NCBI RefSeq assembly: GCF_000026985.1
Contig: NC_017390.1
Location: 917,363-981,362 of the forward strand
Reading direction: 5' to 3'
DNA length: 64,000 nt
Origin: Erwinia pyrifoliae DSM 12163
GTDB lineage: Bacteria; Pseudomonadota; Gammaproteobacteria; Enterobacterales; Enterobacteriaceae
Of this stretch, positions 26,734 through 36,182 are shown in pieces. Both the position numbers and the translations under genes were made by a program. Positions within the stretch are counted from its first letter, which is position 1. Each line of letters opens with the position of its first letter. Below the pieces are notes generated by a model that was not told the origin of the DNA, searched no databases, and worked only from the letters and a program-made list of their open reading frames with translations.

Positions 26734-26841
26734 GACCCCCGCAAAACCGGGCACCTCACCCCATGCATGAGATTGTTCTTACTGTAAGCTGCGACTGAGG
26801 TAACCCGGTATGCCAAATACAATGAGAGCGAGGAGAACGTC

Positions 26842-29439
26842 GTGCTAGAAGAATACCGTAAGCACGTTGCCGAGCGTGCCGCCCAGGGAATCGTTCCTAA
26901 ACCATTAGATGCTTCCCAAATGGCCGCGCTGGTTGAACTGCTAAAAGCCCCTCCTGCGGGTGAAGAAGAATTTCTGTCCGATCTGTTAACTAATCGAGTG
27001 CCGCCGGGCGTTGACGAAGCGGCGTATGTCAAAGCCGGTTTCCTGGCCGCCGTCGCGAAAGGTGAAGCGACTTCTCCTCTGGTTACTCCTGAACAAGCGG
27101 TTGAACTGCTGGGCACCATGCAGGGCGGTTATAATATTCATGCGCTGATTGACGCGCTTGACGACGAAAAGCTGGCTCCGCTTGCTGCTGAGTCCCTTTC
27201 CCACACGCTGCTGATGTTTGACAACTTCTATGACGTTGAAGATAAAGCGAAAGCGGGCAATCCACATGCCAAAAAAATTATCCAGTCGTGGGCTGACGCC
27301 GAGTGGTTCCTGAAACGCCCTAAGCTGGCAGAAAAAATCACCGTCACCGTGTTTAAAGTGACCGGCGAAACCAATACGGACGACCTCTCTCCGGCACCGG
27401 ATGCCTGGTCGCGCCCGGATATTCCACTGCACGCGCTGGCAATGTTGAAAAATGCCCGTGAAGGCATCGAACCGGACGATGCAGGTAACGTAGGCCCAAT
27501 CAAACAGATTGAACACCTACAGGAAAAAGGTTTTCCTTTGGCTTACGTCGGTGACGTGGTTGGCACCGGTTCTTCGCGTAAATCGGCCACCAACTCGGTG
27601 CTGTGGTTTATGGGCGATGATATCCCCAACGTGCCAAATAAAAAGGGTGGCGGCGTGTGCCTGGGCGGCAAGATCGCACCCATTTTCTTCAACACGATGG
27701 AAGATGCTGGCGCGCTGCCGATTGAAGTGGACGTAGACCGTCTGAATATGGGCGATGTGATTGATATCTATCCTTATAAAGGTGAAGTGCGCAACCATGA
27801 AACAGGCGAAGTGCTGGCTAACTTCGCGCTGAAAACGGAAGTGCTGCTGGATGAAGTGCGCGCCGGTGGCCGTATTCCACTGATTATCGGCCGTGGCCTG
27901 ACCACCAAAGCGCGCGAATCTTTAGGCCTGCCACACAGTGACGTGTTCCTGCAGGCGAAAGACGTTGCGGCCAGCACGCGTGGTTTTTCACTGGCGCAGA
28001 AGATGGTGGGCCGCGCATGCGGCGTTGAAGGGGTCCGCCCCGGCGCTTATTGTGAACCGAAAATGACGTCGGTTGGTTCTCAGGACACCACCGGCCCAAT
28101 GACCCGTGATGAACTGAAGGACCTGGCCTGTCTGGGCTTCTCTGCGGACCTGGTGATGCAGTCCTTCTGTCATACTGCTGCCTATCCTAAGCCGGTGGAT
28201 GTGACTACTCACCACACTTTGCCAGACTTTATTATGAACCGTGGCGGCGTGTCGCTGCGCCCGGGCGATGGCATTATCCATAGCTGGCTGAACCGTATGC
28301 TGCTGCCGGATACCGTTGGAACCGGCGGCGATTCCCACACCCGTTTCCCAATTGGTATCTCTTTCCCGGCGGGTTCTGGTCTGGTTGCTTTCGCTGCTGC
28401 CACCGGCGTGATGCCGCTGGATATGCCAGAGTCGGTCCTGGTACGCTTCAAAGGCAAAATGCAGCCGGGTATTACCCTGCGCGATTTGGTTCACGCCATT
28501 CCGCTGTATGCCATCAAAGCAGGTCTGCTGACCGTGGAGAAGAAGGGTAAGAAAAATATCTTCTCCGGCCGCATCCTTGAAATCGAAGGGCTGCCGGACC
28601 TGAAAGTGGAGCAGGCCTTTGAGCTGTCGGATGCCTCCGCAGAGCGCTCTGCCGCTGGTTGTACCATCAAGCTGGGTAAAGATCCGATTATCGAGTATCT
28701 CAACTCGAATATCGTCTTGCTGAAGTGGATGATCTCTGAAGGGTACGGCGACCGCCGTACTATTGAGCGCCGCATTCAGGGCATGGAAAAGTGGCTGACC
28801 GATCCTCAACTGCTGGAAGGCGATGCAGACGCGGAATATGCGGCGGTGATCGATATCGATCTGGCAGAGATCAAAGAACCAATTCTGTGTGCGCCGAACG
28901 ATCCGGACGATGCGCGCTTGCTGTCTGACGTGCAGGGCACCAAAATTGACGAGGTGTTTATCGGTTCGTGCATGACCAACATTGGTCACTTCCGCGCTGC
29001 CGGTAAGCTGCTGGATAGCCATAAAGGCCAGCTGCCTACCCGTTTATGGGTAGCACCACCAACTAAGATGGATGCGGCGCAGCTCACCGAGGAAGGCTAT
29101 TACAGCGTGTTCGGTAAAAGCGGGGCGCGCATTGAAATCCCGGGCTGTTCGCTATGCATGGGGAACCAGGCGCGGGTAGCGGACGGTGCGACCGTGGTGT
29201 CGACCTCAACGCGTAACTTCCCGAACCGTCTTGGCACCGGCGCTAATGTTTACCTGGCATCTGCCGAGCTGTCAGCGGTGGCATCGCTGCTGGGTAAACT
29301 GCCTACGCCAGCTGAGTATCAGGCGTTTATGGATCAGGTAGATAAAACTGCCGTTGATACCTATCGCTATCTGAATTTCGACCAGCTAACGCAATATACT
29401 GACAAAGCGGATGCGGTGATTTTCCAGACGGCGGTTTAA
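26842..29439 (+). CDS. acnB: Aconitate hydratase B
   Basis: This bifunctional aconitase/2-methylisocitrate dehydratase of the TCA cycle contains a 4Fe-4S cluster and has 865 residues. The GTG start ([16 protein letters not shown]) follows AGGAGA and matches the E. coli protein. The order is HEAT-like domain, swivelling domain, then the catalytic domains. The cluster cysteines are in [15 protein letters not shown] and [10 protein letters not shown] near residues 710 and 769-772. It lies downstream of accessory block A. In E. coli it follows lpd with only yacH between. Confidence 0.98.
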   Translation: MLEEYRKHVAERAAQGIVPKPLDASQMAALVELLKAPPAGEEEFLSDLLTNRVPPGVDEAAYVKAGFLAAVAKGEATSPLVTPEQAVELLGTMQGGYNIHALIDALDDEKLAPLAAESLSHTLLMFDNFYDVEDKAKAGNPHAKKIIQSWADAEWFLKRPKLAEKITVTVFKVTGETNTDDLSPAPDAWSRPDIPLHALAMLKNAREGIEPDDAGNVGPIKQIEHLQEKGFPLAYVGDVVGTGSSRKSATNSVLWFMGDDIPNVPNKKGGGVCLGGKIAPIFFNTMEDAGALPIEVDVDRLNMGDVIDIYPYKGEVRNHETGEVLANFALKTEVLLDEVRAGGRIPLIIGRGLTTKARESLGLPHSDVFLQAKDVAASTRGFSLAQKMVGRACGVEGVRPGAYCEPKMTSVGSQDTTGPMTRDELKDLACLGFSADLVMQSFCHTAAYPKPVDVTTHHTLPDFIMNRGGVSLRPGDGIIHSWLNRMLLPDTVGTGGDSHTRFPIGISFPAGSGLVAFAAATGVMPLDMPESVLVRFKGKMQPGITLRDLVHAIPLYAIKAGLLTVEKKGKKNIFSGRILEIEGLPDLKVEQAFELSDASAERSAAGCTIKLGKDPIIEYLNSNIVLLKWMISEGYGDRRTIERRIQGMEKWLTDPQLLEGDADAEYAAVIDIDLAEIKEPILCAPNDPDDARLLSDVQGTKIDEVFIGSCMTNIGHFRAAGKLLDSHKGQLPTRLWVAPPTKMDAAQLTEEGYYSVFGKSGARIEIPGCSLCMGNQARVADGATVVSTSTRNFPNRLGTGANVYLASAELSAVASLLGKLPTPAEYQAFMDQVDKTAVDTYRYLNFDQLTQYTDKADAVIFQTAV

Positions 29440-29458
29440 TCCTCCGTCAATACTGAAA

Positions 29459-29484
29459 AGCCGGGCGCAGTCCCGGTTTTTTTA
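29459..29484 (+). terminator. Rho-independent terminator of acnB
   Basis: CCGGG and CCCGG (29461-29475) form a stem with a 5-6 base loop, followed by seven T residues. It lies about 20 bases after the acnB stop. Confidence 0.8.
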
Positions 29485-29612
29485 CGCCTGCAATAAAAGC
29501 GCTGTTTTTCCACAAGCAGGCTGCGATAATGCGCGCCAACGCTCAGTATTGACCCGCCAGACGCGCAAAATGGTTCGAGCGTGCGCAGTTAACTGGCCGG
29601 AAGGAAAGCGCT

Positions 29613-29975
29613 ATGGAATATGAATTTTTATCTGATATCACCGGGGCAGTGAAGGTGCGCATGTCGATGGGGCATGAGGCGGTCGGCCACTGGTTCAACG
29701 ACGAAGTCAGTGGCAACCCAGAAATCCTTGCCGAGGTGGAAGCGGCAATAGCGCAGGTTAAAGGCAGCGAACGGCAATGGCAGCGGGTCGGACGTGAGTA
29801 CACGCTGCTGCTTGATGAAGAAGAAGTCATGATCCGTGCTAATCAGCTTGGATTTGAAGGGGATGAAATGGAAGAAGGCATGGCCTACTACGATGAAGAG
29901 AGTCTGTCATTCTGTGGCGTAGAAGACTTTTTAATGGTTATTGCCGCTTACCGGGCTTTTTTATTGGGGCGCTAG
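29613..29975 (+). CDS. yacL: UPF0231 family protein YacL
   Basis: The 120-residue acidic protein matches E. coli YacL along its length, e.g. [20 protein letters not shown] and [17 protein letters not shown]. The function is unknown. It has its own ribosome site (GGAAGG) and lies between acnB and the convergent speD, the same place as in E. coli. Nothing unusual is visible. Confidence 0.95.
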   Translation: MEYEFLSDITGAVKVRMSMGHEAVGHWFNDEVSGNPEILAEVEAAIAQVKGSERQWQRVGREYTLLLDEEEVMIRANQLGFEGDEMEEGMAYYDEESLSFCGVEDFLMVIAAYRAFLLGR

Positions 29976-30026
29976 CGGGGGCGTCTACGCCGTGTCTGAA
30001 CGGAACGCCAGGCTGGCGGGATCAAG

Positions 30027-30048
30027 ACAAAAGCGGCCTGGCGGCCGC
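30027..30048 (-). terminator. Terminator of speE-speD
   Basis: GCGGCC (30033-30038) and GGCCGC (30043-30048) form a 6 bp stem with a 4-base loop. Read on the minus strand it is followed by TTTTGTC, 15 bases after the speD stop. Confidence 0.65.
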
Positions 30049-30062
30049 CTGGTAATATGATG

Positions 30063-30866
30063 TTAACCAAAAGCCGGGATATTACGACCGTAGTAAATTT
30101 CCCGCATTTCTTTCCACAGCAGGCCGGTAATGCGTTTATGTTCCTGTGCGCTAAGCTCTTCGGGTTTGGTGTTAAACAGGTAGTGTTTAAGGTCAAACTC
30201 TTTCAGCATCATCTTGGTGTGGAACATATTCTCCTGATACACGTTCACATCCATCATGTCATACATTGACTTCATATCTTCCGACATGAAGTTCTGAATC
30301 GAATTGATTTCGTGATCGATAAAATGCTTCACCCCGTTCACATCGCGGGTAAAGCCGCGTACGCGATAATCGATGGTGACAATGTCCGATTCCAGCTGGT
30401 GAATTAAGTAGTTCAGCGCCTTTAACGGCGAAATCACGCCACAGGTCGACACTTCAATATCCGCGCGGAAGGTACACAAGCCACCTTCGGGATGGCTTTC
30501 CGGGTAGGTATGTACGCAGATATGGCTTTTATCCAGATGCGCAACGACCGAATTCGGCAGCGGGCCGGGATGCTCCGATGTGTCAATATCACGCGGGTCG
30601 ATCGGTTCTTCGCTAACCAGAATAGTGACGCTGGCACCCTGTGGTTCATAATCCTGACGTGCAATATTCAGCACGTTAGCACCGATAATCGAGCAGGTTT
30701 CACTGAGGATTTCGGTCAGGCGGTTAGCATTGTACTGCTCATCAATGTACGCAATATATCCGTCGCGTTCAGCTTCAGTGTTCGCGTAACAGATATCGTA
30801 GATACAAAAACTCAGGCTTTTGGTCAGGTTGTTGAAGCCGTGTAGTTTCAGCTTTTGCAATTTCAT
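30063..30866 (-). CDS. speD: S-adenosylmethionine decarboxylase proenzyme
   Basis: This pyruvoyl enzyme makes decarboxylated AdoMet for spermidine synthesis. It has 267 residues, about the length of E. coli SpeD (264). The self-cleavage site is the Lys-Ser pair in [16 protein letters not shown] (Lys113-Ser114). The catalytic Cys in [15 protein letters not shown] is present. Translation starts at ATG after AAGGGGG, 21 bases downstream of speE, so speED form one operon. Confidence 0.97.
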   Translation of the reverse strand: MKLQKLKLHGFNNLTKSLSFCIYDICYANTEAERDGYIAYIDEQYNANRLTEILSETCSIIGANVLNIARQDYEPQGASVTILVSEEPIDPRDIDTSEHPGPLPNSVVAHLDKSHICVHTYPESHPEGGLCTFRADIEVSTCGVISPLKALNYLIHQLESDIVTIDYRVRGFTRDVNGVKHFIDHEINSIQNFMSEDMKSMYDMMDVNVYQENMFHTKMMLKEFDLKHYLFNTKPEELSAQEHKRITGLLWKEMREIYYGRNIPAFG

Positions 30867-30887
30867 TCACCCCCTTAAAATGCCCGG

Positions 30888-31745
30888 CTAGTTTGCCAGC
30901 GCATTCAACAGATATTGCGGCAGGGCAAAGCTGCCAGTATGGATTGCCGGATTGTAATAACGGCACTTCAGGCCTGCTTCAGTGAAGCGCGCGGTCAGTG
31001 TGGCCGTGTCCAGCTGGCGTAGCGCAGGATTGTCGCTTGCCCAGGCAAAGGTCATGATCCCGCCGTAGTAGGTCGGAATGGCTGCCTGGTAGAAACTGAC
31101 ATCGCCAAAATAGTGGCTCAGCTTACGATGGCTGTTAACCGCTTCATCCTGCTGCAGGAAACAGACGCCGTTTTGTGCCACAAAAATGCCGTCCTGATGC
31201 AGACAGCGGCGACATCCCTGATAAAATTCTGAAGTGAACAGACTTTCTCCCGGCCCGATCGGATCGGTGCAGTCAGAGATAATCACGTCAAACTTATCAC
31301 TGGTTTGATTAACGAAGTTGACACCGTCATCTATTACCAGCTCGAAACGTGCATCCGCGTAGGCTCCGGCGTTATGGTTCGGCAGATACTGCTTGCAGAA
31401 CGTCACCACGCCCGCATCGATTTCAACCATAGTAATCTGTTCGATATTTTTATGGCGGCACACTTCGCGCAGCATAGCGCCGTCACCGCCACCAATAATC
31501 AGCACGCGCTTCGCGTTGCCGTGGGCCAGCAGGGGAACGTGAGTCATCATCTCATGATAAATAAACTCATCGCGTTCGGTGGTTTGCACTACGCCGTCCA
31601 GCGCCATAACGCGACCCAGGGCAGCATTTTCAAATATAATCAGATCCTGATGATCGGTCTGTTCGCGATAAACGACTTTGTCGACAGAAAAATACTGTCC
31701 AAATCCGGCATGAAGCGTTTCATACCACATTTCATTAGCGGCCAT
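30888..31745 (-). CDS. speE: Spermidine synthase
   Basis: This 285-residue aminopropyltransferase moves the aminopropyl group from decarboxylated AdoMet to putrescine. It has the Rossmann motif [13 protein letters not shown], the acidic VEIDAGVV and the gate motif [15 protein letters not shown] with the catalytic Asp. It is the first gene of the speE-speD operon. Confidence 0.97.
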   Translation of the reverse strand: MAANEMWYETLHAGFGQYFSVDKVVYREQTDHQDLIIFENAALGRVMALDGVVQTTERDEFIYHEMMTHVPLLAHGNAKRVLIIGGGDGAMLREVCRHKNIEQITMVEIDAGVVTFCKQYLPNHNAGAYADARFELVIDDGVNFVNQTSDKFDVIISDCTDPIGPGESLFTSEFYQGCRRCLHQDGIFVAQNGVCFLQQDEAVNSHRKLSHYFGDVSFYQAAIPTYYGGIMTFAWASDNPALRQLDTATLTARFTEAGLKCRYYNPAIHTGSFALPQYLLNALAN

Positions 31746-31845
31746 AGTGGGGCATTCCTCGTCACGAAAATGGGCGCAGTATGATAGCTATTAATCACCG
31801 TAGTTGCACGGTCAACCTGTCTGCGGAGGAGGGGAGGGTAAAAAG

Positions 31846-32193
31846 TTACTTCACCCAGGCCAGAAGATTCAGCGAGTCGCGTGCCAACGATTTGCATTTT
31901 GTATCGTTAGGAACGGCAATCCCACTGAGGTCACGGTAGCTGTCTTCACCCAATGCTTTCATATTGAAACTGCTGTAATTGGTTAAATCCCAACGATTTT
32001 GCTGGGCAAAAAAGACCAGCGCACGGCGTATCTGGGCGTCAGGAAGGTCCCGATAGCCACAATCATTTTTCAAATAAACAAATACGGCGGTTAAATCAGC
32101 CAGATCTTCTGCTTCCGGCTCGCTCAGGGCGAAGCTGGTGGAAGTGAAGCCAAACAGCCCTGACAGCAACAGAGCCTTGATGCTTTTCTTCAT
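31846..32193 (-). CDS. yacC: Secreted protein YacC
   Basis: This 115-residue protein starts MKKSIKALLLSGLFGFTSTS with a signal peptide probably cleaved after SFA. The mature part matches E. coli YacC (LSEPEAEDLADLTAVFVYLK, ALGEDSYRDLSGI) and has two cysteines that could pair in the periplasm. An ATG 39 bases upstream is in frame but would bury the signal peptide. Function is unknown. The gene is next to cueO, as in E. coli. Confidence 0.92.
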   Translation of the reverse strand: MKKSIKALLLSGLFGFTSTSFALSEPEAEDLADLTAVFVYLKNDCGYRDLPDAQIRRALVFFAQQNRWDLTNYSSFNMKALGEDSYRDLSGIAVPNDTKCKSLARDSLNLLAWVK

Positions 32194-32306
32194 GGTTATT
32201 CTCATACGTCTGCAATCATCAGACGTTAGCACAGTTCACGCCGGGCACCAGCCACTTTTACCGTAGAATATTCCTGAAGTCGGTTTTCACTGCTTTTATG
32301 ACAAGC

Positions 32307-32337
32307 TTGACCTTCACGCAGGGGCAGGGTTTATGCT
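32307..32337 (+). promoter_or_regulatory. CueR-type promoter of cueO
   Basis: The -35 TTGACC (32307-32312) and -10 TATGCT (32332-32337) are separated by 19 bases, the over-long spacer typical of MerR-family activators. The spacer holds the imperfect dyad ACCTTCA...GCAGGGT, resembling the CueR box. It lies 35 bases upstream of the cueO start codon, as expected for copper-induced expression. Confidence 0.75.
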
Positions 32338-32371
32338 GCAAGTTGATGCCAGCCGAAAAAAGGAATGGAAG

Positions 32372-33967
32372 ATGCAACGTCGCGATTTTATCAAACTCTC
32401 CGCTGCATTGGGCGCAGCGGGCGCTCTGCCAGTATGGAGCCGCGCGTTGATGGCGGCAGAGCAGCGCCCGCTATTACCCATCCCCACCTTACTTACCCCC
32501 GATGCGCGCAGTGAAATCAGTCTGACGGCTCAGGCCAGCAGCAGCGGCTGGCGCGGCTGGGGATATAACGCTAACCTGCCTGGCCCTGCTCTCCAGCTGG
32601 AGCGCGGCAAGGAAGTCAATATAACGGTTTATAACCGCCTGCCTGAAGCCACCACGGTGCACTGGCACGGCCTGGAAGTGCCGGGCGACATCGACGGTGG
32701 GCCACAGGCGCGCATTGAGCCAAATCACAGCCGTCGCGTTACCTTCACCCCCGATCAGCCAGCGGCAACCTGCTGGTTCCACCCGCACCAGCACGGTCGC
32801 ACCGGTTTTCAGGTGGCGCAGGGGCTGGCCGGGCTGGTGCTGATCGCTGACCCGGAAAGCGGCAAGCTGCTGCTGCCAAAACAGTGGGGCATCGATGATA
32901 TCCCGGTGGTTCTGCAGGACAAGCGCCTGAGCGCCGACGGCAGCCGCATCGATTATCAGCTGGATATCATCAGCGCGGCGGTAGGCTGGTTTGGCGATAC
33001 CATGCTGACTAACGGGGCGATTTACCCGCAGCACGGCGTACCGCGCGGCTGGCTGCGGCTGCGTTTGCTGAACGGCTGCAATGCGCGCTCGCTTAACCTG
33101 ACGACCAGCGATAAACGGCCGATGTATGTGATTGCCAGCGACGGCGGGCTGCTGGGCGAACCGGTGCAGGTCAGCGAGCTGCCGATGATGCCGGGCGAAC
33201 GTTATGAAGTGCTGGTGAATACGACTGATGGTAAAGCGTTTGATCTACAAACCCTGCCGGTGCGGCAAATGGGCATGACGCTGGAACCGTTCAACCAGCC
33301 GCTGCCGGTACTGTCGCTTGTACCCTTGCTGGTACAGGCAAGCGGCACGCTGCCGGATAAGCTGGCCTCTCTGCCCGCTATGCCATCCTCGCAGGGGCTT
33401 AACACCCGCTGGCTACAGCTGATGATGGACCCGGAGCTGGATAGGCGCGGTATGCAGGCGCTAATGGATAAATATGGTCATGCGGCGATGGCAGGCATCA
33501 GCATGGATGCGCACGGCGGGGGCAAAAAGGCGGGCGCGAACAACCACGATATGTCTTCGATGGATCACGGAAAGATGGCCACGATGAACCACGGCAGTTC
33601 CGCTCAGCAACAAGAGTATGATTTCCACAATGGTAATCAGATCAACGGCATGGCGTTTAATAGGGATAAACCTTCATTTGAGGTTAAGCGGGGCGTTTAT
33701 GAGAAGTGGACGATCTCGGGCGAAGGCGATGAGATGCTGCACCCGTTCCATATTCACGGCACCCAGTTCCGCATCCTGTCGGAGAACGGCAAGCCCCCGG
33801 CCGCGCATCGTAGCGGCTGGAAAGATACGGTGCGCGTTGAGGGCTGGCGCAGCGAGGTGCTGGTGCGCTTTAATCACCCGGCAGACAGGGCGCATGCCTA
33901 TATGGCGCACTGCCATCTGCTGGAACATGAAGATACCGGGATGATGCTGGGTTTTACCGTAGCGTAA
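32372..33967 (+). CDS. cueO: Multicopper oxidase CueO
   Basis: This periplasmic cuprous oxidase is involved in copper tolerance. It has 531 residues from ATG 32372, which begins with the Tat signal [17 protein letters not shown]. The copper-binding motifs are [31 protein letters not shown] and [14 protein letters not shown] methionine- and histidine-rich insert around residues 380-415 ([17 protein letters not shown]) is the regulatory copper-binding loop of CueO. An earlier ATG at 32333 is in frame but would precede the twin-arginine motif. The upstream promoter fits CueR control. Confidence 0.96.
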   Translation: MQRRDFIKLSAALGAAGALPVWSRALMAAEQRPLLPIPTLLTPDARSEISLTAQASSSGWRGWGYNANLPGPALQLERGKEVNITVYNRLPEATTVHWHGLEVPGDIDGGPQARIEPNHSRRVTFTPDQPAATCWFHPHQHGRTGFQVAQGLAGLVLIADPESGKLLLPKQWGIDDIPVVLQDKRLSADGSRIDYQLDIISAAVGWFGDTMLTNGAIYPQHGVPRGWLRLRLLNGCNARSLNLTTSDKRPMYVIASDGGLLGEPVQVSELPMMPGERYEVLVNTTDGKAFDLQTLPVRQMGMTLEPFNQPLPVLSLVPLLVQASGTLPDKLASLPAMPSSQGLNTRWLQLMMDPELDRRGMQALMDKYGHAAMAGISMDAHGGGKKAGANNHDMSSMDHGKMATMNHGSSAQQQEYDFHNGNQINGMAFNRDKPSFEVKRGVYEKWTISGEGDEMLHPFHIHGTQFRILSENGKPPAAHRSGWKDTVRVEGWRSEVLVRFNHPADRAHAYMAHCHLLEHEDTGMMLGFTVA

Positions 33968-34019
33968 TAAAAGTGGGTGGCTGCAGCGGGATAATTGTCG
34001 GAACATGGTTAACGCCTCG

Positions 34020-34152
34020 CGTACCCTTTTTTTTCGTCCGTCCTCAACCTATTGATTTATATCGCGTGGTTGTCAGGGTGAAAAAAAAGGGTTAAGCACA
34101 ATAAAGTGGAAAAAAGTGAATGCGGTAAGCCGTTTAGCGCTGTAGAGTAACG
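34020..34152 (+). promoter_or_regulatory. Leader of CRISPR array 3 (type I-F) with IHF site
   Basis: The leader contains a perfect 12-base inverted repeat, CCCTTTTTTTTC (34024-34035) and GAAAAAAAAGGG (34080-34091). Between the arms an exact match to the IHF consensus lies on the minus strand (plus-strand CAACCTATTGATT, 34045-34057). The site ends 96 bases before the first repeat. The same layout and distance recur at array 4. In type I-F systems IHF bends the leader to direct spacer integration. Confidence 0.65.
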
Positions 34153-34780
34153 GTTCACTGCCGCACAGGCAGCTTAGAAAATCACCGCTTCCCCCCTACC
34201 TTTGCAGTCTCGGTTCACTGCCGCACAGGCAGCTTAGAAATGCCGGACAGCGTGATGATTTTCAATAAACCAGTTCACTGCCGCACAGGCAGCTTAGAAA
34301 GTTCCAGGCTTGCCGCACATCACCAGCCCACCGTTCACTGCCGCACAGGCAGCTTAGAAAATTGACGAAATTTTGACAACGCTGAAACTGCCGTTCACTG
34401 CCGCACAGGCAGCTTAGAAACCCGTTGTGGCTCAAAGCCGGAGATCAGCACCGTTCACTGCCGCACAGGCAGCTTAGAAATCTACGGCGAGTAGAAAATA
34501 ACTATCAAGCAGGTTCACTGCCGCACAGGCAGCTTAGAAAGGAAACGAACAGCGTTTTCCACTGCATTAATGGTTCACTGCCGCACAGGCAGCTTAGAAA
34601 CATTCGTCTTGCCATCTCTTCGACCGGCAGCAGTTCACTGCCGTACAGGCAGCTTAGAAACGGGATAGCGCCGGGAAAATCAGTTGCAACGCGTTCACTG
34701 CCGTACAGGCAGCCTAGAAACTGAAACCGTCAGGTTCCGGGTACTTTTTCTTGTTCACTGCCGCACTGCCAGCTTAGAAA
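34153..34780 (+). CRISPR. CRISPR array 3, type I-F, 11 repeats and 10 spacers
   Basis: The 28-base repeats start GTTCACTGCCG, carry CACAGGCAGC and end TTAGAAA. They recur exactly every 60 bases from 34153 with 32-base spacers. The repeats at 34633 and 34693 read GTACAG, and the latter has CCTAG. The repeat at 34753 is changed to CACTGCC. A further degenerate copy starts near 34814 (GTTCCCTGCCGTACC), so decay is at the right and the leader is at the left. The array is upstream of cas1 in the same orientation. Confidence 0.98.
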
Positions 34781-34841
34781 TAGACCGGTGCTTTTTTCTG
34801 TGAGCCGGTAGAGGTTCCCTGCCGTACCGCCAGACAGCGTA

Positions 34842-35204
34842 TAGCGTTAAACACGCTCCACACCGGCTCTTTTAAAATAAATTCCCTCATCCATAGCTAT
34901 ATCAATTATTGCAGATCAGAAAAAAATATCCACTGGCGCTATCATCAGATCAGGCGTACGATGAACGGGTTGAAATTTTACTGCTGAACAAGCAGCTTAG
35001 AAAATAGCGATATATATTATTGATAGTTAATGATTTTTCACTGCCGTGCAGGCAGTTATAAATATATTTGCAACGGTTCTCGCTGCCTGCGGTTGCGTTA
35101 AAACCGTATTGAAAGATAAGCAAAGAGGTATGTAACTTTCCAGCCAATATCATCATTTCACAGATATCCGGGAAGCAAATAACCGCTTCACAAGGAAGCG
35201 CCAT
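34842..35204. other. Region between array 3 and cas1
   Basis: About 360 bases hold no gene. The left part is unique sequence. The middle contains the degenerate mini-array (34976-35063). The right 140 bases should contain the cas1 promoter, and a ribosome site AAGGAAG lies about 10 bases before the ATG at 35205. Confidence 0.6.
34976..35063 (+). repeat. Degenerate type I-F mini-array (two pseudo-repeats, one pseudo-spacer) upstream of cas1
   Basis: Two repeat-like 28-mers start at 34976 and 35036, exactly 60 bases apart like the true array. They leave a 32-base A/T-rich pseudo-spacer (35004-35035). The first has CTGCTGAACAAGCAG in the hairpin and ends CTTAGAAA, about 5 changes from the array repeat. 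The C-to-T and G-to-A changes in its stem compensate, so the hairpin is intact. The second keeps TTCACTGCCGTGCAGGCAG but has lost the CTTAGAAA end. Such an element could be processed by Cas6f into one crRNA-like RNA. Confidence 0.7.
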
Positions 35205-36182
35205 ATGGAAATGATTAAGCCCTCCGATTTAAAAACCATTCTGCACTCAAAACGTAGCAATATTTATTATCTGCAATACTGCCGGGTGCTGGTGAACGGC
35301 GGCCGGGTGGAATATGTTACTGACGAAGGTAAACAGTCTCTGTACTGGAATATTCCTATCGCCAACACCACTGTGGTGATGCTGGGTACCGGTACATCGG
35401 TAACCCAGGCGGCGATGCGTGAGTTTGCCCGCGCCGGGGTCCTGGTCGGGTTTTGCGGCGGCGGCGGAACTCCGCTGTACGCGGCCAATGAAGTTGAGGT
35501 CGATGTCTCTTGGCTGAATTCACAAAGTGAATACCGCCCCACGGAATATCTTCAGCACTGGGTCAGCTTCTGGTTTGATGAGCAGAAGCGGCTCAGCGCC
35601 GCCATCGCCTTTCAGCATGTGCGCATCAGTCAGATACGCCAGGCATGGCTGGGCAGTAAAATGATGCGTGAGCATAAATTTGCCATCAGCGAGCCTCAGT
35701 TGACCGGGATCCTCGACCGATTCGAGCAAGGTCTGGCGCGCTGTAATAACAATACCGATCTGCTGGCACTTGAAGCGGTAATGACCAAAGCGCTGTATAA
35801 ACTGGCGGCACAGGCGGTAAGCTACGGCGATTTTATCCGTGCCAAACGCGGAGGCGGCATTGATGCGGCAAACCGTTTCCTCGATCATGGTAATTATCTC
35901 GCCTACGGCCTGGCGGCGGTGGCCTGCTGGGTGATTGGCTTACCGCACGGGCTGGCGGTGCTGCATGGTAAAACCCGTCGCGGTGGGCTGGTGTTTGACG
36001 TGGCTGACCTGATCAAGGATGCATTGATTTTGCCTCAGGCTTTTCTTGCCGCGATGGCCGGAGAAGAGGAGCAGGAGTTCCGTCAGCGCTGCCTGACCAG
36101 CCTGCAAAATGCGGAAGCGTTGGATACCATGATTGCCGCGCTGGAAGCCACCGCCCGACAGTACAGCCAGGTGGGAAAATGA
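35205..36182 (+). CDS. cas1: CRISPR integrase Cas1f
   Basis: The type I-F Cas1 integrase has 325 residues. It begins MEMIKPSDLKTILHSKRSNIYYLQYCRV, the family start. It contains ALEAVMTKALYK, with the catalytic Glu, and GLPHGLAVLHGKTRRGGLVFDVADLIKDA, with the catalytic His and Asp. Its stop overlaps the cas2-3 start by 4 bases. It lies downstream of array 3 and the degenerate mini-array. Confidence 0.97.
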   Translation: MEMIKPSDLKTILHSKRSNIYYLQYCRVLVNGGRVEYVTDEGKQSLYWNIPIANTTVVMLGTGTSVTQAAMREFARAGVLVGFCGGGGTPLYAANEVEVDVSWLNSQSEYRPTEYLQHWVSFWFDEQKRLSAAIAFQHVRISQIRQAWLGSKMMREHKFAISEPQLTGILDRFEQGLARCNNNTDLLALEAVMTKALYKLAAQAVSYGDFIRAKRGGGIDAANRFLDHGNYLAYGLAAVACWVIGLPHGLAVLHGKTRRGGLVFDVADLIKDALILPQAFLAAMAGEEEQEFRQRCLTSLQNAEALDTMIAALEATARQYSQVGK

